Below, piece after piece: positions 57,175-64,000 of a stretch of DNA of 64,000 nucleotides; the stretch's first letter is position 1; every line of letters starts with the position of its first letter. Source of the DNA: Prosapia bicincta (Eukaryota; Arthropoda; Insecta; Hemiptera; Cercopidae); contig JBAIZL010000002.1 in assembly GCA_036971475.1 (NCBI GenBank), positions 334,484,320 to 334,548,319 on the forward strand, given 5' to 3'. The position numbers and the translations under genes were made by a program. A model generated the notes under the pieces. The model searched no databases, was not told the DNA's origin, and was given only the letters and a program-made list of their open reading frames with translations.

Positions 57175-57916
57175 AAGATTATTGTAACTGAAATAACATA
57201 GATTTTTTATAACTTGATCAAAATTAAGCTCAATACAAAAAAAGCTAAGCTTAGTCTTTTGTTGATATTAACAATATAGTTATAGATTTCTTTGAAAGGG
57301 TCAGGTAACATAGAAGGATTGCGTTATTCATTCATTGTTATTTATACTCAAAGTATAATGTGAGAAATGTATAGCATTTGATTTCACAATAATGTCTTAA
57401 TTCTGTCTTTCCTTTGTGATAAGTTTAGTTAGCTTGCTTTTTGGAAAGTGGTATTTTATGAAGCTGATCATGAGATTAACATGAGATCTCCATTCTTTGT
57501 CAAACAAAATCTGTACTAACTGTATTGTTTAGTTATTGAGTATAAATGAACAATTATTTTTCCCTAATTTTGAAAATATCAATTTGCTTGATCATTTTAA
57601 ACATTATCAAATATCTTCAATAACAAGATGCATATTTTATAAATAAAAAGCGTTCCCAGGATTAGTATAAGGCAGCATGTTGAACAGGAAGATTGCTGCC
57701 TTATATATAGATGGTCTGAGCAACAACTCCCAATAAATAATACAGCAATATATTATGCAATCTACAAAGTATTAAAAGGATTGTAATTTAATCTTTCCTG
57801 TTATTAAAAATATCATTATAACTTTGTAGTTGATTTGCAGGCCTTTTAATTTTTTTATTTTATTATCTATAACTTCCATTGAAAAGAAATCAGGACAGAA
57901 TCAATTTTATTAGAGA

Positions 57917-57948
57917 ACCTAACCTTAACCTAACCTAACCTAACCTAA
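57917..57948. repeat. Interstitial telomere-type repeat (CCTAA)n
   Basis: About six units of aacct in a row with one 6-bp variant (aacctt). TTAGG/CCTAA is the ancestral insect telomere unit. Confidence 0.75.
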
Positions 57949-58869
57949 AGCGATGATTAAAAACATATTGAAAATCTGTTAAACTCTGTTTAAAGCTGAT
58001 GTCTGAAATCCAAAGATGCTGAAATGTTTTTTTAATATTTTAGTTAACTAACTCCTTTTATTCATGCCATCTAAATTATATTGAAATGTATCTCAAGTCA
58101 CATCAGCATTGATTTTATAAATTTTATATAAATAAGTTTTTTCAAACAAAAATATTTGTAGGTTATTCTTTTTTTCAGTAAAATGCACACTGGAGATTCA
58201 ATATTATTATTACATATTACTCCCAGTTAAATTGTTCCTTGTGTAATGAAAATAGATAGTCAATGATTACATTGAAATTAAAACAATGTGTAGATGTTCT
58301 GTTCTGTGTATAAAATCAATTCTTGTTTCTAATGTTGGAATTTAAGTTATGTACCAAATGTTCTTTCATCCAGCTTAAGTAAATTTTATTTATAAAATGT
58401 TTTAAAATATTTAGAACTAAATTAATTGTAATTTTTAGTACAATCTAAACAGTTATATTTACTGTAATTGACTGCTAATTAGCTTACTTATTTCAATCAA
58501 AATACAGTATCAGCTGACTGGTTCAATGAGAGCTGAGATGGGCCATAGGAGAAGCTACTATCCTGAGGGTTCCTCTCCCAACCTACATACATAACTTCTT
58601 CCCTCCCTCTTACTACTTGGATATTGCATATTTAAAAATTGATTTAACTTTTTTTGTTTATTACTTTATTTTGAAAAATATAAGATTATATATTCTTCAA
58701 GTCTCTAGAACACTGGAAGATATTTTTTACAATTTACAGTTATATTGTTTTCCAGCAAATATTTTAGTTCATTGACGGTAAAATACTGTATTATCTCAGA
58801 ATTCTTACAGATTACAATAATTTTGATAAAATATTATAAATTATAAACAATATTATGAAAAATTCGAAA

Positions 58870-59222
58870 TAATAACCGAGGGTGGGAATTTCCATTGGCG
58901 TGCCCCTTCAGAAGCCCGAGTTCTCCAAAAGTCTTTGAACGAGACAGACGTAATGGCACTTTCGGACATAACCTAGAAATTTATAAGCTTCCAGCATTCA
59001 AAATTTTAAGATATCAAGGCCGGTACCAAATTTATTTAACTCAGCTAAAGAAGAAGTTAGAAGCGAATATTTACGTATTTCAAATGAGTATAAGTTTATA
59101 TCATTTTTGTTTAAGTGCGCTTATTGCAAGAGCGATGTGTTAAGTGTTTAGTGATTCCAAAAGCCATGGGCAATGTTTAATATGTGTTAAAGTGTTTTAA
59201 AAATAAGTAATGTGTACAATCA
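58870..59222 (+). other. Possible untranslated first exon of another gene
   Basis: A GC-richer island (gagggtgggaatttccattg, then gcgtgccccttcagaagccc) is followed by an 82-codon frame without family features and a good donor, atcag|gtatgt at 59223. A second strong donor, ctctg|gtaagtaagg, is at about 59681, after cggaagatcgtttacagaaa. It could be the 5' end of a gene extending past the window. Speculative. Confidence 0.25.
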
Positions 59223-62200
59223 GGTATGTTTTAGATAATAATAAAGAAAATGTATTTTAATGTTAACTAAGTTGAAGAATTTTTAAATGATATACGGTAT
59301 AACACATGAACGGTAGAAATTGTCCCTTGAATATTCATTTCTAAAAATTTAATTGAAAATCTTAAGTTACTATCTTCTCGATAAATATAATTTTAAAGGT
59401 TAATAAATAATCAAAATGTATGGAATAACTAGCAGTAACTAAAAGTAAATTACTCGACACATTGCTGTCTTTTGTTCTTTTGTAATTTGTCACTGATTAA
59501 TAAATTATATGACTTTGTATTTTAAAAATTTAAATTCTTATTTCACAAGTAAACTAGAACGTAACAAACTTTCAATCTTCATTTCCCAAGTAACCTAATT
59601 CTACCTTCCGAAGATATCGGAAGATCGTTTACAGAAAGACATTATTATGCCTGGCTGAAACGGAGAATTAGGAGCCTCTGGTAAGTAAGGTTAATTAATT
59701 TGTTAATTAGTAATTAACACACATTTTTAATAAAGCCCTGATAAATACTTACCCCAGGAAAAAAGGCTCATGTGTTACATGCTTATACGAATGGTTTTAC
59801 AATATTAACTTAAATATTAATTTACAATTTTTCTTAATTTATTACTTATCTGAAACTTAATGTTCTTGCCCAAATTTATAGCCTTTAAATTTATTTTTAT
59901 AGTCAAATCTTTCACCATTATGCTTTTTTTTATACTTTCACCAATATTGGCTTCTATCAACTTTTAATTAGGCTAGCTTTCTTAATACTTGAATTCTTCC
60001 TCTAATAAAATTTTGGACCCACTAAGTTTTTGCTTCCAGCACCAAGGCTACTTTTTCTAACAATGAATTTTTCTATTGAGATTCTAGAGAAAAGAATAAA
60101 ACTTTTTTTCCATTGTTGAAACATCTGTTACATAACACACTGATTATTTGATTTTCATCTTCTTTCCTGGACAGTTAAGTTTTGATCCTCTATGCAATAA
60201 TTTTAGGTTTTGTAAATTTCTTCATTTGAAAAACATCAGCTGTTTCCCCAGAATCATAATTATACTAACCGCCATCTTGGTTTTAATATTTTATGATAAA
60301 AACTTTTTTTAGGTTATGGCTCAATTGTTTACATTTTCTTTTTTATCCATTTCTAATTCACTTCTATTATATTCCGAATTATTATTATTTATTGTTTTAG
60401 TGTTTTGTATAAAAACATTACAGTTTATAAAGTGTTTTTTGTTTCTATGAGGTGAAAATTACACCTGCTGACAAAAATTTAAAGCTATAGATTTAGGCAT
60501 TTTTTTAGATTGAAATCCTGATTAAATATGAGAAATAAACTTTATCTTATCTTAGAGTAAATATATTTTATCATAAATTGCAATTTTTCAACGCTTAAAA
60601 GTAGGGATGGGTCGATTCCAAAATTTTACTGATTCCGATATCAAGAAATCGATTCCAAGTACCACAGTTTCCAACCCAAATAGAAAAGGGAAAATAACAA
60701 GTAATAAAATATATACAAATTTGTTATTTCACTTATGATCAGAGAAACAGCTACAAACTGCACGTATCGAGTGAATATGTAAACAAAGACTTTAGTTTCT
60801 TTTCATTTCGGTATTCTGCCATATGTGTGTGTGCGTGCGTGTGTGTGTATATGTATTTACAAATACACACCTGTAATAGTTTAAGTGTACTTTTTTATGC
60901 CTTCAAAATTGTCCAAATAAAAATAGTTATACGGTCCAAAAGTTTCACCAAATTGATTTGACTTCTTAATGGTAACTCCTTAATTTTTAAGATATTTAAT
61001 CCTTGTAATAATAATTCTACAAGGAATCGCTACTGCTATAAGTTATGTAAATCTGGAGTTTTTACACTTTATTTTTGAGAGTTTAGAATTTGAAGAGCTT
61101 GGCAAAGGCTGTTATCTCACTCAAACGCACATTTAAAATGACAATTTTTTAATGTTTTGTCTTACTCTCATTTCAGGCAATCTTTTTTTAAAAAATATAT
61201 TTTTCACTTTAAAAATACCTAAATTTTTGTATTCTTGCACTTTATTCATATCTCATTTAATTTTTAAGCATATTATAAAAAAATTTTAATGTTTTCTAGA
61301 ATTTTGGAAATAAATTCAGTTAGAGAGAGAAAGAGGGAGTTCATGGCCCTCATGGTTTTTGCAGCTAATATCTTTTTAAACACTGACTGAAGATAGGATA
61401 CTGGGGTCATGGAATTAGATCATTAACAGTTTTGAACCCGGGACTTTTTGCGTGGCTATCTGCTCTAGTCCCGACCATGATTTTATAAAAATGTAGTGCT
61501 TTGACAAAACTGAACCAAATTTTTCCATTCTATTGATTTTACCAGTGATTTTTTTTTAATATCAACATTTTTACTGCTGAGGAGGGGCGAAACCACCTAT
61601 TGGGTAAAAGCGGACATCAGCTTTATATAACTATTGTAATACATATTGTTTGGGTTTCATTACAATCGGTGTTGTTGTGAAGAGTTCTGACCATCAATGA
61701 ATTCTGGACTATTTGCTTGGATGATTTCATTACAAATTTAGGAATACATACTTAAATAATATTTGTGCAATTGGATATATATTTCTCTCTGCAGATATAA
61801 AAATCCAGGATAAATATATTTTAAATATATATAAAATATATTTTAAAAAAAAAGAAATATATTTGCTGGTACATAGACCAAGTCAATAATTGTAGGTTAT
61901 TTAGCTGCTGAAAAAATAGATTATTAATTTAAAAAGTAAATAGTTCAACTAACCTTTTAATGTACTAAACTAGCTGAAATTATAAATTAATTTCCTACCT
62001 TGTTATACTAAATAAAAACTTTTAACTGATGATAAATATTACTATCAATATTCCTTGCCAGTAATTAATTTATTGTATAAAATAGGATTTGCAATCAGAC
62101 TAAATGTTTGCTCATCTAAACACATGTATGCATATTATAGAGGAAAGCAATAACAAAGCTCAGGTGACTGAGGACTAAGTAATATTTCACATTGCAAGGC

Positions 62201-63144
62201 TTCTTTGGCCGATCTTCAATGCAGATTTCTCTTTGTGCCTCACATCCACTCAATTTCAGGTCTAGTCCATATAAACATTGTTACCTTAAATCATGCCACC
62301 GAGCACAGGGAATTTCCACCCTAAAATCCTCTCTCGACCACCCTCTGCCTGACTTATTAGAATGTGTTATTGAAAGCTTAGTTCAGTGAGAAAACTTCAT
62401 TTTTGATATGAAGTACTCTGAAACATTCCAGCTGATATACAAACAAAGTATATGCCTACAATAAAAATAAATTGTTTTATGAATACTACAAGGTTTTGCC
62501 TCATGCTCCTATTTTTAAAAATGGTTTCATAATTTTAAAAAAAAATGTAACTATTGAGCTTATTTAGTAATGTGTGCCAGTTGTAGTTAGTGGATCAGAT
62601 GTTTAAATATAATAAGGCTAGTGAATGTTGTGTTTTAGTACTCTTTAGTTATGTTAGGTATTTCGTCTTATTAAGTTTTACTTAATAAAACATTTTTGCA
62701 GAAATACTGACCTAAATTATATTTAAATAAAATTAAGGTTATAGTTTCAAGAAGACTGAAAACTGAACTATTATATAAAGCTTTTGGTTACTGTTCTAGG
62801 GATTTTTCATTCATTTGAAATAGAAGACAGGTGTTTTTTCAAATACTAATATCAAATAGTTACCATTAAAAATGAAACCAATTTTATATTTTGTCAGAAC
62901 AAAAAGTAGCTGGACAAGCTCTGTATTTACAATAGCTTTAGCTTTACAATAGTATTGGTTGATGTCTTGGCAGATAAGCAGTTTTTTTCAGTTAAACCAT
63001 TGTTACGAAGATTGAACCAGTTTTGGTTAAATAAAATTAACTACATTTTAATTAGAAGTATAAAACATCATTAAATGTTTGATTAATTTTCTACAATGTT
63101 ATAGAATTAAAGTTACATCTAATTGACATCTAAATTCAGTAATG

Positions 63145-63146
<2 letters not shown>
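59223..63146. other. AT-rich stretch without recognisable gene
   Basis: Contains the second copy of the cgattcc repeat (60603-60665), a GT-rich microsatellite-like patch at 60827-60850 and a weak tRNA-like block near 61430. No coding sequence is supported. Confidence 0.35.
60603..60665 (+). repeat. Dispersed repeat with reiterated cgattcc, copy 2
   Basis: gggatgggtcgattccaaaa, then ctgattccgatatcaagaaa and tcgattccaagt. Related to 26712-26828. Confidence 0.45.

Positions 63147-63212
<66 letters not shown>
63147..63212. repeat. (TA)n microsatellite
   Basis: TA run of about 33 units directly before copy 2 of the long dispersed repeat. Confidence 0.95.
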
Positions 63213-63215
<3 letters not shown>

Positions 63216-63219
63216 AAAG

Positions 63220-64000
63220 TAATTTTTATAAAACGCTTTACAACTATGTTTATTATTATTATTTTTATTATTAAATATTTATTTGAATGATGATATCTAT
63301 TTCTTGTTAAAACACAAAAAACTACTCAGGAACAATTCATAATTCTTTATTATAACATTTCTTATTTCAACATTTCAAACAATACACAGAACAAAAATTT
63401 ATAACTTAACAAATTTTAACACAATATACTAAACTCACTTTCTTTGATTTTTTAGTTACAAATTTTTATATACCCTAGGCTAATTTTACGATCTCTTATT
63501 ATCTCGGGGTTTATAGCATGGGCTATATTTTTTTAATTCTTAGGTTAATTAAATAAATTTTGAAAAACAATACTAAATTTTGAAATTAATTTTAATAAAT
63601 ATTTTCCTGATGGAAAAACTTTAATTTGGAATAAGCAAAAAGGCGAAACTATTTGAACTGGATTATGATCTTATTACTATTAATCACAAGATATTCTAAT
63701 GTACAATTTTAAACTTCCCTATTATCCTAAGAGTCCACTAAAGTTTATTTTTTTATATAGCGCTAGGTACTTAACTTATCAAATAACGGCGAATGGCTGC
63801 TTGCTCACACGTAGAATTCCGTTGTCTTTAAATTTCACTTTTTACACACTTAAATTCGTTTTAGTTCTTTCAAATTATATTTTCACTGTACTATATCTTT
63901 TAATTTTCTTATTCCTGTTTAATCTGGCCAAGTTTCCTCACAAAACTGTATAATTTTGACGAAGTTTCTAATAAATAGAATTTTGACTGGTCCTGGCAGA
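63220..64000. repeat. Long dispersed repeat, copy 2 (runs off the window)
   Basis: Same order of blocks as 30478-31330, beginning right after a (TA)n tract and still matching at the last base of the window. Confidence 0.8.

Noticed and set aside
61380..61480. tRNA-like block (minus strand cccgggttcaaaactg with an upstream A-box-like segment)
   Set aside because: No cloverleaf can be drawn and no second copy was found; could be a decayed SINE but support is too weak.
1..64000. CRISPR array, rRNA genes, operons or ribosome binding sites
   Set aside because: The window is animal nuclear DNA; no regular spacer array or rRNA-like sequence was seen. The only regularly spaced repeat is the gapless 50-bp minisatellite.

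Overview
The window looks like AT-rich, intron-rich insect nuclear DNA. The evidence is an animal gene with GT-AG introns, a short run of the insect telomere unit CCTAA/TTAGG near 57.93 kb, and insect-type transposons (piggyBac-like, mariner, pogo/Tigger, Penelope-like and RNase H-bearing non-LTR elements). The order cannot be fixed from sequence alone; a hemipteran is only a guess.

One host protein-coding gene is clear: INPP5E (phosphoinositide 5-phosphatase of the primary cilium) on the + strand. It has eight coding exons between 9793 and 51776. All splice sites are GT-AG, all phases join cleanly, and the joined frame encodes 691 residues. It ends in a farnesylation (CaaX) box preceded by a ciliary-targeting-like motif. 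An intron lies in the 5' UTR just upstream of the start codon; the promoter was not identified.

Most of the rest is transposon debris, much of it inside the INPP5E introns. Upstream (1-9.77 kb) there are foldback elements and a head-to-head pair of almost identical Penelope-like retroelements (5.58-9.03 kb) with reverse transcriptase and GIY-YIG domains. Intron 1 (10.6-23.7 kb) holds a pogo-type MITE with a 50-bp minisatellite, two foldbacks and a broken piggyBac-like element. Intron 2 (23.9-34.8 kb) holds two RNase H-bearing non-LTR fragments (one with a 14-bp target duplication), pieces of Tigger transposase, a long dispersed repeat and a second piggyBac-like element. Intron 3 has a ~420-bp tandem repeat. 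Intron 4 has a Tigger relic with a TTAA-flanked piggyBac-type MITE inside it. Intron 5 has a large foldback and another Tigger relic. Intron 6 has a broken mariner. Past the gene are a second mariner relic, a 560-bp foldback, a telomere-like run and a possible untranslated first exon of another gene near 59 kb.

The most interesting non-coding pattern is a hammerhead-ribozyme-like layout that recurs inside several otherwise unrelated foldback elements and at the ends of the Penelope-like arms. Several copies deviate from the canonical core, so catalysis is unproven. Statements about activity, age and insertion order are inference; motifs, frames, splice sites, repeats and target duplications were read by eye from the sequence.
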